Positions 29,733-40,775 are shown, counted from the first letter of the stretch. The stretch: DNA of 64,000 nt from Andreprevotia sp. IGB-42 (GCF_009848685.1 NZ_WXTX01000001.1:124001-188000); one strand, 5' to 3'. Numbers and translations are program-made. Notes: generated by a model from the sequence alone, not told the origin.

Positions 29733-32700
29733 ATGCCCGCCTTACCCCGCCAGAACGAGCGATTGCAGTTAGCCCAGGCCGATGGCTCTTTCGATGCGAG
29801 ATTGCTCGCCCAGTACAGCGATCTGGCTGCGCCACTGCTCATTCTTACCGCCAATGCGCAAGATGCGGCACGCCTCAAGGACGAGATTTCGTTCTTCGCC
29901 CCCGGCAAGACGGTGCTGCAGTTGCCCGACTGGGAAACCCTGCCGTACGACCACTTCAGCCCGCATCAGGATCTGATTTCCGAGCGGCTGGCCACCTTGT
30001 GGCAACTGCGCGAGCAAAAAGCCGACGTGGTGCTGGTGCCGCTGCAAACGGCAATGAGCCGCTTCGCGCCGGTGGAATACCTGGCCGGCTACACCTTCTT
30101 CCTGCAGAAAGGCCAGAAGTTCGATGCGGAAAAACTGCGTGCCGATATGGCGTTTGCCGGCTACAGCCATGTCACGCAGGTTTACAGCCCCGGCGAATTC
30201 TCGATCCGCGGCGGGCTGATCGACCTGTTCCCGATGGGCAGCACGCTGCCCTACCGGCTGGACCTGTTCGATGACGAAATCGAAACCATCCGCACCTTTG
30301 ATGTGGATACGCAGCGCAGCCTGTTTCCGGTGCCGGAAATCCGCCTGCTGCCCGCGCGTGAATTCCCGCTGGATGACGGCGGACGCACCAAATTCCGCCA
30401 GCGCTTCCGCGAGGTGTTCGAGGGCGACCCGAGCAAATCGCGGCTGTACAAGGATCTGAGCAGCGGCGTTACCCCTGCCGGTATCGAGTACTACCTGCCG
30501 CTGTTCTTCGACAGCACTGCCACACTGTTCGATTACCTGCCCAAAGAAGCGCTGATCGTACTGCATGGCGATGCGCACAAGGCCGCGCAGCAGTTCTGGG
30601 TGGATACGCAGGAGCGTTACCGCAACCTCTCGGGTGAGAAAGACCGCCCCATCCTGCCGCCCAAGGATATTTACCTGCTGCCGGACGAGCTGTTTACCGC
30701 GCTCAAGAGCTACCGGCGGCTGGAAATTGCCCCGGCAGCCACCGACCTGACGTCGCCACTACCTGACCTGGGCGTGGATCGCCGTGCCGAGCACCCGATC
30801 CAGAAACTCAGCGACTTCATCGCCCGCCATACCGCCATCAAGAAACAGCGCGTCCTGATTTGTGCAGAGAGCCTGGGCCGGCGTGAAACCATGGCGCAGT
30901 TCTTTGCCGAATATGGCTTGAAGCCGGCACTGGTCGACAACTGGGCCGACTTCCTCGCTGCCAAAGACCCGGTGATGCTGGGTGCCGCCCCCATCTACAA
31001 CGGCTTCATCGAAAACGCCAGCCAGCTTGCCATCGTGACCGAAGCCAACCTGTACGCCACGGTGGCGCAGGCGCGCGGCAAGAAGCAGCAAAAACGCAGC
31101 AACACCGATGCCATGCTGCGCGATTTGTCCGAACTGAAAATCGGCGATGCAGTAGTGCACGAAGCGCATGGCATCGGCCGCTATCAGGGCCTGGTATCGA
31201 TGGACCTGGGCGATGGCCCGACCGAGTTGCTGCTGTTGCAATACGCGGGTGAAGACAAGCTCTATGTGCCGGTATCGCAGCTGCATGTGATCTCGCGCTA
31301 CTCCGGCGGCAGCGCGGATGCCGCGCCGCTGCACAAGCTGGGCTCCGGCTCGTGGGACAAGGCCAAGCGCAAGGCAGCCGAGCAGGTACGCGATACCGCG
31401 GCAGAGCTGCTCAACCTGTATGCCCGCCGCGCCGCCCGCAAGGGCCATGCGTTCGAATGGAACCATCACGATTACGAAGCCTTTGCCGCAGGCTTCGGCT
31501 TTGAGGAAACCGCTGATCAGGCCGGCGCCATCGAGGCCGTGCTGATCGACCTGCGCATAGACCGGCCAATGGACCGGCTGGTATGCGGTGACGTGGGCTT
31601 CGGCAAGACCGAGGTGGCGCTGCGCGCCGCATTTGCCGCGGTGATCGGTGGCAAGCAGGTGGCGGTGCTGGTGCCCACCACCCTGCTGGCCGAGCAGCAC
31701 TATCAAACCTTTACCGACCGTTTTTCCGACTGGCCGATCCGCATTGCCGAGCTGTCGCGCTTCCGCTCGCCCAAGGAAGTGGCTGCCGCCATCAAGGGGC
31801 TGGCGGATGGCAGCATCGACATCATCATCGGCACACACAAGCTGGTGCAGCCGGATGTGCAGTTTGCCCGGCTGGGCCTCGTGATCATCGATGAGGAACA
31901 CCGTTTTGGTGTGCGCCAGAAGGAACAGCTCAAGGCGCTACGCGCCGATGTGGACGTGCTGACGCTGACCGCCACGCCGATCCCGCGCACGCTGGCGATG
32001 AGCCTGGAAGGCCTGCGCGATTTCTCGGTGATTGCCACCGCGCCCAACAAGCGGCTGGCGGTTAAAACCTTCGTGGCCAAATACAGCGACGGCGTGATCC
32101 GCGAAGCGGTGCTGCGCGAGCTCAAGCGTGGCGGGCAGGTGTTCTTCCTGCACAACGAAGTCGACACCATCGAGAACATGCGCGAGCGCCTGGCAGCCTT
32201 GCTGCCGGAAGCCCGCATCGGCGTGGCGCACGGCCAGATGCGCGAGCGCGAGCTGGAACAGGTAATGCGTGACTTCAACGCGCAGCGCTTCAACCTGCTG
32301 CTGTGCACTACGATCATCGAAACCGGCATCGATATCCCCAACGCCAATACCATCGTGATGAACCGCGCAGACAAGTTTGGTCTGGCGCAATTGCACCAGA
32401 TGCGCGGCCGCGTTGGCCGCTCGCACCACCAGGCGTATGCCTACCTGCTGGTGCCGGATCTGAAGAACATCACCGCCGATGCCAAGAAACGACTGGACGC
32501 CATCCAGGCAATGGAAGAGCTGGGCGCCGGCTTCTACCTGGCGATGCACGATCTGGAAATCCGTGGTGCCGGCGAAGTGCTGGGCGATTCGCAATCGGGC
32601 GAGATGCAGGAAATCGGTTTCTCGCTGTACTCGCAAATGCTCAATGAAGCCGTCAAGGCACTCAAGAAGGGGCTGGAGCCGGACCTGACCCAGCCGCTGG

Positions 32701-33137
32701 GCGTCACCACCGAAATAAACCTGCATGCACCGGCGCTGCTGCCGGTGGAATACTGCCCGGACGTGAACGAGCGGCTGAGCCTGTACAAACGTCTGGCCAG
32801 TGCCGATACGCCGGACGATCTGGACGACTTGATGCAGGAGCTGATCGACCGCTTCGGCCTGCTGCCGGACCCGGCCAAAGTGCTGCTCGATTGCCACCGC
32901 CTGCGCATGCTGGCCAAGCCAGCCGGCATTGCCAAGATCGATGCCGCGGATACCGCCATCGTGGTGACCTTTGCCAAGAACACCGTGGTGGAACCGTTCA
33001 AGATCATCCAACTGGTGCAAAGCAAGAAGAACTACAAGATGGTGCCGCCAGACCGGCTGCGCATCGACGGCAACTGGCCCGAGCCCACGCTGCGCACGGT
33101 GCGCATCAAAGAGCTGCTGACCGAGCTCACCCGTTAA
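29733..33137 (+). CDS. mfd: Transcription-repair coupling factor
   Basis: Removes RNA polymerase stalled at DNA lesions and recruits UvrA. 1134 residues from ATG 29733 ([13 protein letters not shown]); GTG 29721 would add four. Domains in order: UvrB-like D1/D2 ([26 protein letters not shown]), RNA polymerase interaction domain (about 465-530, [22 protein letters not shown]), and RecG-like translocase with Walker [32 protein letters not shown] and [20 protein letters not shown]. The helicase C motif has [20 protein letters not shown], and the C-terminal D7 domain follows. The length is normal. Confidence 0.97.
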   Translation: MPALPRQNERLQLAQADGSFDARLLAQYSDLAAPLLILTANAQDAARLKDEISFFAPGKTVLQLPDWETLPYDHFSPHQDLISERLATLWQLREQKADVVLVPLQTAMSRFAPVEYLAGYTFFLQKGQKFDAEKLRADMAFAGYSHVTQVYSPGEFSIRGGLIDLFPMGSTLPYRLDLFDDEIETIRTFDVDTQRSLFPVPEIRLLPAREFPLDDGGRTKFRQRFREVFEGDPSKSRLYKDLSSGVTPAGIEYYLPLFFDSTATLFDYLPKEALIVLHGDAHKAAQQFWVDTQERYRNLSGEKDRPILPPKDIYLLPDELFTALKSYRRLEIAPAATDLTSPLPDLGVDRRAEHPIQKLSDFIARHTAIKKQRVLICAESLGRRETMAQFFAEYGLKPALVDNWADFLAAKDPVMLGAAPIYNGFIENASQLAIVTEANLYATVAQARGKKQQKRSNTDAMLRDLSELKIGDAVVHEAHGIGRYQGLVSMDLGDGPTELLLLQYAGEDKLYVPVSQLHVISRYSGGSADAAPLHKLGSGSWDKAKRKAAEQVRDTAAELLNLYARRAARKGHAFEWNHHDYEAFAAGFGFEETADQAGAIEAVLIDLRIDRPMDRLVCGDVGFGKTEVALRAAFAAVIGGKQVAVLVPTTLLAEQHYQTFTDRFSDWPIRIAELSRFRSPKEVAAAIKGLADGSIDIIIGTHKLVQPDVQFARLGLVIIDEEHRFGVRQKEQLKALRADVDVLTLTATPIPRTLAMSLEGLRDFSVIATAPNKRLAVKTFVAKYSDGVIREAVLRELKRGGQVFFLHNEVDTIENMRERLAALLPEARIGVAHGQMRERELEQVMRDFNAQRFNLLLCTTIIETGIDIPNANTIVMNRADKFGLAQLHQMRGRVGRSHHQAYAYLLVPDLKNITADAKKRLDAIQAMEELGAGFYLAMHDLEIRGAGEVLGDSQSGEMQEIGFSLYSQMLNEAVKALKKGLEPDLTQPLGVTTEINLHAPALLPVEYCPDVNERLSLYKRLASADTPDDLDDLMQELIDRFGLLPDPAKVLLDCHRLRMLAKPAGIAKIDAADTAIVVTFAKNTVVEPFKIIQLVQSKKNYKMVPPDRLRIDGNWPEPTLRTVRIKELLTELTR

Positions 33138-33202
33138 GCGCATTCCTCCTCGCGGGCAGCGCCACCTACTATCATCTGTTCAGGATTTACCAGGGAAACA
33201 CC

Positions 33203-33907
33203 ATGTCGCACACACCGCTCAACGACAGCGAACTCGAATACCTCGACACCTTTTTGATGTCGCCCCGTACGCCGGACGAAACCATGGACCTGGAAATGGT
33301 CGATGGCTTTTTCGTGGCGCTGGCCATCGGCCCGGAAGATATCAGCGAAGAAGAATGGCTGCCGCAGATTTTTGCCGGCCAGACGCCCGAATTTTCGGAC
33401 CAGAAAGAAGCCGATGAAGTCCTCGACCTGATCCACCGGCACTTCCAGACCGTGCAGCAGGCTTTTGCGCCCAAGCGCCGCAGCAATGTGGGGGAAGAAC
33501 CGCTCTATCTGCCGCTGATCCTCGAAGACGAGGGCGTGGATGAAAAGTGGAAGGAAACGCTGGGCGCCTACTGGGCGTCAGGTTTTCGCGTCGGCATCCT
33601 GGCGCGCGAAGACCTGTGGCAGGCGGCGCTGGATGAGGACGAAGAATTCTTCGATACCATCGCCAGCATCCTGGCGCTGGAAGGCAGCGACGGCGAGGCC
33701 GAAGAAGACCTGGAAGAACTGGACGTACCGCAGCGCGAAGAACGCCTGACCGAGCTGCCGTGGCTGGTTGAGGACGTGATGTTCTACTGGCTGGAAAAAC
33801 GCTTCGGCAAAGTGGAAACCGTACGCAATGATGCGCCCAAGGTAGGTCGCAACGATCCATGCCCGTGTGGCAGCGGCAAGAAATACAAGAAATGCCACGG
33901 CGCGTGA
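33203..33907 (+). CDS. YecA/UPF0149 family protein with C-terminal SEC-C zinc motif
   Basis: 234 residues. The N-terminal UPF0149 domain is helical and very acidic ([39 protein letters not shown]). The C-terminus [19 protein letters not shown] is the SEC-C zinc-binding motif also found at the end of SecA. YecA-type proteins are thought to bind the ribosome or SecB; the exact role here is not known. A ribosome site (CAGGGA) precedes ATG 33203. It lies 65 bases after mfd and is closed by a strong terminator. Confidence 0.88.
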   Translation: MSHTPLNDSELEYLDTFLMSPRTPDETMDLEMVDGFFVALAIGPEDISEEEWLPQIFAGQTPEFSDQKEADEVLDLIHRHFQTVQQAFAPKRRSNVGEEPLYLPLILEDEGVDEKWKETLGAYWASGFRVGILAREDLWQAALDEDEEFFDTIASILALEGSDGEAEEDLEELDVPQREERLTELPWLVEDVMFYWLEKRFGKVETVRNDAPKVGRNDPCPCGSGKKYKKCHGA

Positions 33908-33933
33908 TATGGCGTGGCGGTTAACGCTTCGAT

Positions 33934-33964
33934 AAAAAAACGGCGCTTCAAGCGCCGTTTTTTA
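33934..33964. terminator. Bidirectional terminator
   Basis: Stem CGGCGCTT/AAGCGCCG flanked by seven A on the left and T-run on the right. It can serve the SEC-C gene on plus and the rubredoxin reductase gene on minus. Confidence 0.88.
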
Positions 33965-33993
33965 TCGCCAGTCTGGCTTAGAGCGAATCCTGC

Positions 33994-35145
33994 TCAAGCC
34001 AACACGGGCGGCAGCAACGGCACCAGTGCCTGCCGCTGCCTGGTGGCCTCGCCCAGCAGTGCAAAACCCAGCAAGGTGCCGTCAGCAGCAACGAAGCGGG
34101 CATCGACAGCTGTTTCGCTGGCATCCACCTGCCATTCACCCTGCGCGCCGACTGCTGGTGGCGATACCACGGTTGGGCATGCGGGGGTTTTCACCAGCAC
34201 CGGCATGGCCGGGTATTTGATCTCGGTGTCGTTGCCTGCCAGCGTGGCCGCCAGCGCACGGGCCTGCTGCATGATGGGCAACACGAACGGCAGGGATAGC
34301 CCGTTCACTTCGGCGGTATCGCCAACCGCGTAAATCGCCTGGTCCGACGTTTGCAGCAAGCGGTTGACCACCACACCGCGCTCCACATGCAGGCCGGCGG
34401 CCTGCGCCAGTTGCGTGCGCGGGCGCAGGCCGATGGCGGACAACACCAGATCGGTTTCCAGCACCATGCCGTCGGCCAGCGTGACGCGGTAGCCGGTTTC
34501 CGCCTTGTCGACCGCTGCCGCGCTGACACCCAGGCGCAAATCCACGCCAGCCGCAGCCAGCTTGCCGGCCAGGTAATTACCCGCCTGCTGCGGCACCAGC
34601 CGGGACAGCGGCCATGCAGCCACATCCAGCACCGTCGGCTTGATATCGCGCGCCAGCAGGTCATTGGCAAACTCGCAGCCGATCAACCCTGCACCCAGGA
34701 TCACCACGCGCTGCACGCCTTCGAGCTTGCCGGCAAAGCGGGCGTAGTCATCCAGATCGTTCACCGACAGGACGTCATCAGCGGCATTGCCTGCCAGCGG
34801 CAGGCGCAGCGGATCGGCACCTTGTGCCAGCACCAGTTTGCCGTAACCGAGCACACTGCCATCATCCAGCCTGATTTCATGCTTGGCGACATCGATTGCG
34901 CTGACGCTACGGCGATTCAGGATGGTGGCGTTCAATTCTTCCGCCATTTTTTCCACCGGTTTCATCACCAGCATGTCGGCGGTTTTCTTGCCGGCCAGTG
35001 CATTGGAGAGCATGGGCTTGGAGTAAAAGCCGCCGCCGTCGCGGGTAATCAGTGTGAGCGGTGTGGCGGTATCGAGCTTGCGGACCTCACGGGCAAGGTT
35101 GTAGCCGGCAAGGCCGGTGCCGATGATGACGATGGGCGCTGTCAT
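33994..35145 (-). CDS. FAD-dependent NAD(P)H oxidoreductase, rubredoxin reductase type
   Basis: 383 residues. The N-terminal FAD dinucleotide fold is IVIIGTGLAGYNLAREVRKL. The second NAD-binding fold is VVILGAGLIGCEFANDLL, followed by the FAD motif AIYAVGDTAEVNG. It is closest to rubredoxin-NAD(+) reductases (FYSKPMLSNAL is typical), which pass electrons to rubredoxin for alkane hydroxylation or for oxidative stress defence. No rubredoxin gene is seen in the window. It follows oxyR by 66 bases, so a peroxide-response role is plausible but inferred. Confidence 0.85.
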   Translation of the reverse strand: MTAPIVIIGTGLAGYNLAREVRKLDTATPLTLITRDGGGFYSKPMLSNALAGKKTADMLVMKPVEKMAEELNATILNRRSVSAIDVAKHEIRLDDGSVLGYGKLVLAQGADPLRLPLAGNAADDVLSVNDLDDYARFAGKLEGVQRVVILGAGLIGCEFANDLLARDIKPTVLDVAAWPLSRLVPQQAGNYLAGKLAAAGVDLRLGVSAAAVDKAETGYRVTLADGMVLETDLVLSAIGLRPRTQLAQAAGLHVERGVVVNRLLQTSDQAIYAVGDTAEVNGLSLPFVLPIMQQARALAATLAGNDTEIKYPAMPVLVKTPACPTVVSPPAVGAQGEWQVDASETAVDARFVAADGTLLGFALLGEATRQRQALVPLLPPVLA

Positions 35146-35211
35146 GGGAATCCTCTGGTTGGCTGCCGCGGCAGCCCGATCTGGGTAATGTGGGGTATCG
35201 GTTGCTGCTGA

Positions 35212-36132
35212 TCAGCCCAGGAAGCTGACACCGGCAAGGCCGGATGCAAGCACCGCCTGGCGGATCGCCTCGACAGCGCCGGTGCGCGGGAAGTTCTTGC
35301 GCCACGCCAGGATCACGCGCCGCGTGGGTGTTTCACCCGCAAACGGCCTGATCGACAGCAGCGCATCATCCGCCGCGGTAATCGACGTGATCGGCAATAC
35401 CGTCACACCGATGCCACCGGCGACCATATGCCGGATGGTGGTGAGCGAGCTGCCCTGCAAGGTGCGCTGCAGGCTGCCGGCCGGCAGGCTTTCGCGGTTC
35501 AGGTCCGGGCAGGTTTGCAGCACATGGTCACGGAAGCAATTACCCGGCGAGAGCAGCAGCACGTTTTCTTCCGCCAGCTGGTTGGCATCGATGGCCTTGA
35601 GCTTCTCCCACGGGTGGCCCTTGGGGGTGGCAACCACGAAGGGCTCATCGTACAGCTGCAGCGTGCTCACGCCGGTTTCGAAGAACGGCTCCGCCACGAT
35701 GGCAACGTCGATCTCGCCCTGCTTGAGCATCTCCGCCAATCGGCCGGTGTAGTTCTCTTCCAGCAGCAGCTGCATTTGCGGCGCTTTGTCGCGCAGTGCC
35801 GGGATCAGGCAAGGCAACAGATAGGGGCTGATGGTGTAGATGATGCCAAGGCGCAAGGGGCCGGCCAGCGGGTCTTTGCCCTGTTCGGCCAGTTGCTTGA
35901 CCACCTGCACTTCTTCCAGCACCCGCTGCGCCTGTTCCACCACGCGCTCACCGGTGGAGGTCAGCGAGACATCACCGGCAGAGCGCTCGAACAGGGTAAC
36001 GCCAAGCTCGTCTTCCAGCTTTTTCACTGCCACCGACAAGGTAGGCTGCGACACGAAGCAGCTTGCCGCAGCGCGGCCGAAATGGCGCTCACGCGCAACG
36101 GCAACGATGTAGCGCAGCTCTGTCAGTGTCAT
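35212..36132 (-). CDS. oxyR: Hydrogen peroxide sensor/regulator OxyR
   Basis: LysR-family activator switched by a reversible disulfide. 306 residues from ATG 36132, which overlaps the dsbB TGA as ATGA. The N-terminal winged helix is TELRYIVAVARERHFGRAAASCFVSQPTLSVAVKKLEDELG. The redox pair falls exactly at Cys199 and Cys208 (SPGNCFRDHVLQTC), as in the E. coli protein, which makes OxyR the right name rather than a general LysR regulator. It would control peroxide defence genes; the next gene, the FAD oxidoreductase, may be one. Translational coupling to dsbB is the unusual part. Confidence 0.93.
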   Translation of the reverse strand: MTLTELRYIVAVARERHFGRAAASCFVSQPTLSVAVKKLEDELGVTLFERSAGDVSLTSTGERVVEQAQRVLEEVQVVKQLAEQGKDPLAGPLRLGIIYTISPYLLPCLIPALRDKAPQMQLLLEENYTGRLAEMLKQGEIDVAIVAEPFFETGVSTLQLYDEPFVVATPKGHPWEKLKAIDANQLAEENVLLLSPGNCFRDHVLQTCPDLNRESLPAGSLQRTLQGSSLTTIRHMVAGGIGVTVLPITSITAADDALLSIRPFAGETPTRRVILAWRKNFPRTGAVEAIRQAVLASGLAGVSFLG

Positions 36133-36650
36133 CGCCACCATCCCTTGCGAAGTTCACGCACACGCAACGCGCACAGCACGATGGCGGCAACAAACAGCCC
36201 GAAGCAGGCCAGCAGCACCCACACCGGCATGGACAGGCCAAGTACGGTCAGGTCGATATTGCTGCACTCGCCCACCGGGCGGATCAGCGCGGCAAACCAA
36301 GATGGCCAGAACGGATCATTCAGGTTGATGGGGAACGGCAGGCTGGGCGCGCAACTGACGGTGACATCCTTGGGGCCGTACTGCAACAGCACGTGCTTGG
36401 CGGCTGCGAATGCGCCACCCAGCGATGCAATGCTAGCCAGCGCGCCCAGCACATATACGCCACCGCGGGTTTTGGGCAGCCACACAGCGGCAAGCAAGGC
36501 GATGAAACCATAGCTGATGATGGCAATGCGCTGATAAATGCACATCAGGCACGGCATCAAGAAATTGTAGTACTGCTCGTACAGCGCATAGCCGATCATG
36601 CCGGCACACGCCAGGGCCAGGGCGAAAAAGCCCGCACGCCATCGCAACAT
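36129..36650 (-). CDS. dsbB: Disulfide bond formation protein B
   Basis: Inner-membrane quinone reductase that reoxidises DsbA. 173 residues, four transmembrane helices. The first periplasmic Cys pair is CLMC in FLMPCLMCIYQR. The second pair is Cys in VSCAPSLPF and Cys in GECSN. It starts 25 bases after the patatin gene and overlaps oxyR by four bases, so these genes are probably co-transcribed. Confidence 0.94.
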   Translation of the reverse strand: MLRWRAGFFALALACAGMIGYALYEQYYNFLMPCLMCIYQRIAIISYGFIALLAAVWLPKTRGGVYVLGALASIASLGGAFAAAKHVLLQYGPKDVTVSCAPSLPFPINLNDPFWPSWFAALIRPVGECSNIDLTVLGLSMPVWVLLACFGLFVAAIVLCALRVRELRKGWWR

Positions 36651-36675
36651 GAAAACACTCCATCGATTGGTTTTT

Positions 36676-37875
36676 TCAATCGACAGCGATTGTAGCAGCC
36701 TCGTCAGGAAGTGGATGTGCTTTTGGGCTTAATCCCAGAAAGGATTCGATGGCACGGCGCTGCGCCATCGCATCCTTGTAACCCAGCTGGATCAGCGCGC
36801 GCGTGTATTCACCATGGAACATCAGGTAGCTGGCCACCACCGAGCCCTGGCGGCGGAATGCCCCCAGGCCGGACAGCAAAAAGCGCAGCCCCGGCGGGAA
36901 AGTGGATTTGTGCGGAATCGACAAGCGCTCCAGCGGTTGCGAAGGCGCAATCGACAACACCTCGATCGGCTGCAGCTCCAGCTGGTTGGCCCCCTCCGTT
37001 GGCAAACGCGTCAGCGTGCGGTTGATGCGGGTCAGCCGCTCCAGATCGGTTTCCATGCTGTCGAGGAATACGCTATTCATCAGGTGGCCCGCCACCTGCG
37101 CCAGCGATGGATAGGCATCCGTCCGCTGGCGGCTGCCGCCTTCGTCATCCTGCGGTGCCACGCCCACCACCAGCAACTTGCGCGCGCCCAGGTGGATGGC
37201 CGGGCTGATGGGCGCAATCTGCCGCACCGAGCCATCGCCGAAATACTCGCGACGGATACGCACGGCAGGGAACACCAGCGGAATGGCACTGGATGCCATC
37301 AGGTGATCCAGCCCGATCTCTACCGGCACGCCGATGCGCTTGGCGCGCCGCCATCCCTCCAGCGTGGCGGCTGCCTGGAAAAAACTCACCGATTCGCCCG
37401 AGGTATAACCGGATGCGGTAATCGATAACGCAGCCAGGCAGCCTTTTTCTATGCCCTGTGCGATGCCTTCAAGCTCGATCATTTCTGACAGCAGATCACG
37501 CAGCGGCGCGTTATCCAGGAAGCTGCGCGGGTTGAATCGACCCATGCCACCGATCATCAGCGAAATCACCCAGTGGCCAGCGCGGCGGAACAGCTGCAGA
37601 AAGCCCGCGCGGTACACGCGGTCTGGCGTCAGTGCCCCCCATGCATGCACCAGCTTGAATACGCTTTTCTTGAAATCGCATGAGCCAGCGGCCAAAGCAG
37701 CGGCGTTGATCGCCCCGGCGGAGGTGCCGCAAATGATGGGGAATGGGTTCGGCGCATGGCGCGGCAACAGCCGCGCAATCGCCAGCAATACGCCCACCTG
37801 GTAGGCCGCGCGTGCGCCCCCCCCCGACAGGATCAGCCCGGCAGGCACAGAGGATGTTTGCTGAGAGGGGGTCAT
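36676..37875 (-). CDS. Patatin-like phospholipase
   Basis: 399 residues, no signal peptide. Oxyanion loop [15 protein letters not shown], nucleophile elbow [14 protein letters not shown] (Ser52) and the catalytic Asp in [13 protein letters not shown] form the Ser-Asp dyad of patatin lipases. The residues after about 290 ([35 protein letters not shown]) match the long proteobacterial RssA-like subgroup. It probably acts on membrane phospholipids from the cytoplasmic side. It is the first gene of a probable patatin-dsbB-oxyR-reductase transcript. It is the second patatin in the window and is not barrel-linked. Confidence 0.88.
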   Translation of the reverse strand: MTPSQQTSSVPAGLILSGGGARAAYQVGVLLAIARLLPRHAPNPFPIICGTSAGAINAAALAAGSCDFKKSVFKLVHAWGALTPDRVYRAGFLQLFRRAGHWVISLMIGGMGRFNPRSFLDNAPLRDLLSEMIELEGIAQGIEKGCLAALSITASGYTSGESVSFFQAAATLEGWRRAKRIGVPVEIGLDHLMASSAIPLVFPAVRIRREYFGDGSVRQIAPISPAIHLGARKLLVVGVAPQDDEGGSRQRTDAYPSLAQVAGHLMNSVFLDSMETDLERLTRINRTLTRLPTEGANQLELQPIEVLSIAPSQPLERLSIPHKSTFPPGLRFLLSGLGAFRRQGSVVASYLMFHGEYTRALIQLGYKDAMAQRRAIESFLGLSPKAHPLPDEAATIAVD

Positions 37876-38001
37876 GAATGCCGCGCCTTGCCTGGATTCT
37901 TACTTGTTATAGCTTGACGTTAGTTTTTCTTACAGCGCTTCGCAACCATGCACCGCAACATGACGGTGCCCTACCCCATAGATCATCTTTGCGACATTCG
38001 G

Positions 38002-38007
38002 TATAAT
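38002..38007 (+). promoter_or_regulatory. Candidate -10 box of guaB
   Basis: TATAAT 29 bases before the guaB ATG. An AAGGA ribosome site follows at 38022-38026. The -35 is not clear. Confidence 0.5.
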
Positions 38008-38036
38008 CGATTTTTGCCGCCTAAGGATTGCGCCCC

Positions 38037-39503
38037 ATGCGTATCGTTCAGAAAGCCCTGACCTTCGACGACGTCCTGCTCGTTCCCGCTCATTCGAATG
38101 TTCTGCCGCGCGACGTTTCGCTCGCCACTCAATTGACCCGCGATATCCGTATCAATCTGCCGCTGCTTTCCGCCGCGATGGATACGGTGACCGAAGCACG
38201 CCTCGCCATTGCACTGGCTCAGGAAGGCGGCATCGGCATCGTGCACAAGAATGTCCCCGCAAAAACCCAGGCGCAGGAAGTGGCCAAGGTAAAACGCTAC
38301 GAATCGGGCATCGTCAAAGACCCGATCACCGTACGCCCCGACCTGCTGGTGCGTGACGTACTGGCCATTACCCGCCAACACCGCATTTCCGGCCTGCCGG
38401 TCATCGATGCGACTGGCCAGGTAGTGGGTATCGTGACCAACCGCGACTTGCGTTTTGAATCCCGCCTGGATGTACCGGTATCATCGATCATGACGCCGAA
38501 AGAGCGCCTGATCACCGTGCGCGAAGGCGCCAGCATTGAAGATGCGCGCGAACTGATGCACACGCACCGGCTGGAACGCGTGCTGGTGGTGGACGATGCG
38601 TTCCGCCTGAAGGGCCTGATCACCGTCAAGGACATCATCAAGAAGACCGAGCACCCGAACGCTGCCAAGGATTCGGCCGGCCGTTTGCTGGTGGGTGCTG
38701 CTGTCGGTACCGGCGGCGATACCGAAGAGCGCGTGGCGCTGCTGGTTGAAGCCGGTGTGGACGTGCTGGTAGTCGATACCGCCCACGGCCACAGCCAGGG
38801 CGTGCTGGACCGCGTACGCTGGGTAAAAACCAACTTCCCGCAGGTGCAGGTGATCGGCGGCAACATCGCCACCGCCGCCGCTGCGCTGGCACTGGTTGAA
38901 GCCGGTGCGGACGGCGTGAAGGTGGGCATCGGCCCGGGCTCGATCTGCACCACGCGGATCGTGGCTGGCGTGGGCGTACCGCAAATATCGGCCGTATCGA
39001 ATGTAGCTGAAGCACTCGCTGGCACTGGGGTGCCACTGATTGCCGACGGCGGCATCCGTTTCTCTGGCGATATTTCCAAGGCACTGGCAGCCGGCGCGCA
39101 TTGCGTGATGCTGGGTGGCCTGTTTGCCGGTTGCGAAGAAGCGCCGGGGGAAGTGGAGCTGTACCAGGGCCGCTCTTACAAGAGCTATCGCGGCATGGGC
39201 TCGCTGGGCGCCATGCAGCAAGGCTCGTCCGACCGTTATTTCCAGGAAGAAAACACCGCCAACGTGGAAAAGCTGGTGCCGGAAGGCATCGAAGGCCGCG
39301 TACCGTACAAGGGCCCGCTGACCGCCATCGTGCACCAGCTGGTTGGCGGCATCCGCTCTTCCATGGGCTATGTGGGCTGCGCCAGCATCGCCGACATGCA
39401 CGCCAAAGCCGAGTTCGTGCAGATCACCTCTGCCGGTATCCGTGAATCGCACGTGCATGATGTGCAGATCACCAAGGAAGCACCGAACTACCGTATGGAA
39501 TAA
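38037..39503 (+). CDS. guaB: Inosine-5'-monophosphate dehydrogenase
   Basis: Oxidises IMP to XMP with NAD+, the committed step of GTP synthesis. 488 residues from ATG 38037 ([22 protein letters not shown]). A TIM barrel is interrupted by two CBS domains (about 95-205, [20 protein letters not shown] and [15 protein letters not shown]). The catalytic loop is [20 protein letters not shown] with the active Cys. The flap has [20 protein letters not shown]. It stands alone here, with guaA not adjacent, and is followed by a terminator and the CRISPR array. Confidence 0.97.
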   Translation: MRIVQKALTFDDVLLVPAHSNVLPRDVSLATQLTRDIRINLPLLSAAMDTVTEARLAIALAQEGGIGIVHKNVPAKTQAQEVAKVKRYESGIVKDPITVRPDLLVRDVLAITRQHRISGLPVIDATGQVVGIVTNRDLRFESRLDVPVSSIMTPKERLITVREGASIEDARELMHTHRLERVLVVDDAFRLKGLITVKDIIKKTEHPNAAKDSAGRLLVGAAVGTGGDTEERVALLVEAGVDVLVVDTAHGHSQGVLDRVRWVKTNFPQVQVIGGNIATAAAALALVEAGADGVKVGIGPGSICTTRIVAGVGVPQISAVSNVAEALAGTGVPLIADGGIRFSGDISKALAAGAHCVMLGGLFAGCEEAPGEVELYQGRSYKSYRGMGSLGAMQQGSSDRYFQEENTANVEKLVPEGIEGRVPYKGPLTAIVHQLVGGIRSSMGYVGCASIADMHAKAEFVQITSAGIRESHVHDVQITKEAPNYRME

Positions 39504-39544
39504 GCAGCAAGGTCCCGAGCTGACTTGCTGCTTGCAATGCAGCC

Positions 39545-39587
39545 AAAACCCCGTATTCCTTCACAGGATGCGGGGTTTTGGTTTTTT
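39545..39587 (+). terminator. Terminator after guaB
   Basis: Stem AAAACCCCG with its complement around a 17-base loop that itself can pair, followed by a T-rich tail (TTTTGGTTTTTT). Confidence 0.82.
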
Positions 39588-39670
39588 GCGGGCGGGTGGT
39601 TCATGTCAGCACCCGCCCTTGACGCTGATTTCCCTGCAGTGCGGAAGTAACTGGCTACTTTCCTGTCCGA

Positions 39671-40674
39671 CGGTTCATCCCCGCGTTCGCGGGGAACAGC
39701 TCATTCAGGTCGAGCGCTTCGGCGGCGTAGTCGGTTCATCCCCGCGTTCGCGGGGAACAGGTCAGCTCGCGGCCGATGTTGTCGATCTGCAGCGGTTCAT
39801 CCCGCGTTCGCGGGGAACAGGATCACGAATACGCCCAAGACACGGCCAGTTCCGGTTCATCCCCGCGTTCGCGGGGAACAGATTACCTGCTGAGCGCCTT
39901 GGGCGCCGGTGGGCGGTTCATCCCCGCGTTCGCGGGGAACAGAGCATTGCGTTCACCAGGCCGCCATAAGGCGCTGGTTCATCCCCGCGTTCGCGGGGAA
40001 CAGCTCGACCATATCGCGAGACAGCCGGTCCAGCCCGGTTCATCCCCGCGTTCGCGGGGAACAGCCCGGAATTTTCTTTCCCGCTAATTTAGAACACGGT
40101 TCATCCCCGCGTTCGCGGGGAACAGATCTTCACCGTCAATTCCACCTGATCTTTTTCCGGTTCATCCCGCGTTCGCGGGGAACAGGATGACGCAACAAGA
40201 AGCGGACGTAATGTCCAGCGGTTCATCCCCGCGTTCGCGGGGAACAGCCCACCATTGCCACCGCCGTGCCAACAATCGCCGGTTCATCCCCGCGTTCGCG
40301 GGGAACAGCGGAACAGCCACCAAAGGCACCGGGCTAACAGCGGTTCATCCCCGCGTTCGCGGGGAACAGTGCCTGTGTACCGTATTTCATGACGAAAATA
40401 CCGGTTCATCCCCGCGTTCGCGGGGAACAGTACGCCTGCCAATCAAGCGCATCTGACAAGCCCGGTTCATCCCCGCGTTCGCGGGGAACAGATGACCGCC
40501 ACGTATCGCGCCAAAGTCGTTGGCGGTTCATCCCCGCGTTCGCGGGGAACAGATGAGCAAGCCTGCGTAATAACGCATGGATACCGGTTCATCCCCGCGT
40601 TCGCGGGGAACAGGGCATCCTGATAGGCAATCTGGCCACCCTTCCCGGTTCATCCCCGCGTTCGCGGGGAACAG
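39671..40674 (-). CRISPR. Type I-E-like CRISPR array, 17 repeats and 16 spacers
   Basis: The 29-base repeat begins CGGTTCATCC and ends CGGGGAACAG, with an internal CCCCGCG/CGCGGGG hairpin. This is the I-E repeat family (compare E. coli). Repeats start at 39671, 39732, 39793, 39853, 39914, 39975, 40036, 40097, 40158, 40219, 40280, 40341, 40402, 40463, 40524, 40585 and 40646. Spacers are 32 bases, except the ninth (40186-40218), which is 33. Repeats 3 and 9 lack one C of the stem (28 bases), and repeat 6 begins with T. All three variants lie in the left half, which fits an ageing, leader-distal end. Repeat polarity, read as CTGTTCCCC first on the minus strand, puts the leader on the right. No cas gene is present in the window. 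Confidence 0.98.
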
Positions 40675-40775
40675 ACTAAAACCAAGTCATTGACCCATAT
40701 AGATTATTATGGACCTCGAAATACTACCAAGCTTTCAAGCTTGCTTTCACACACTACGGATTTTTAAAGAATGTC
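40675..40775 (-). promoter_or_regulatory. Probable CRISPR leader
   Basis: AT-rich sequence directly next to the last repeat, on the side predicted from repeat orientation. On the minus strand it contains a -10-like CATAATAAT and ends TTGGTTTTAGT just before the repeat. The GC-rich surroundings make the base change obvious. Confidence 0.65.

Noticed and set aside
36663-36683. TCGATTG/CAATCGA inverted repeat at the end of the patatin gene as a terminator
   Set aside because: No T-run follows it on the minus strand, and dsbB begins only a few bases later.
39343-40456. Plus-strand frames rich in SSPRSRGT and RFIPAFAGN
   Set aside because: They are translations of the CRISPR repeats, a well-known false gene pattern.
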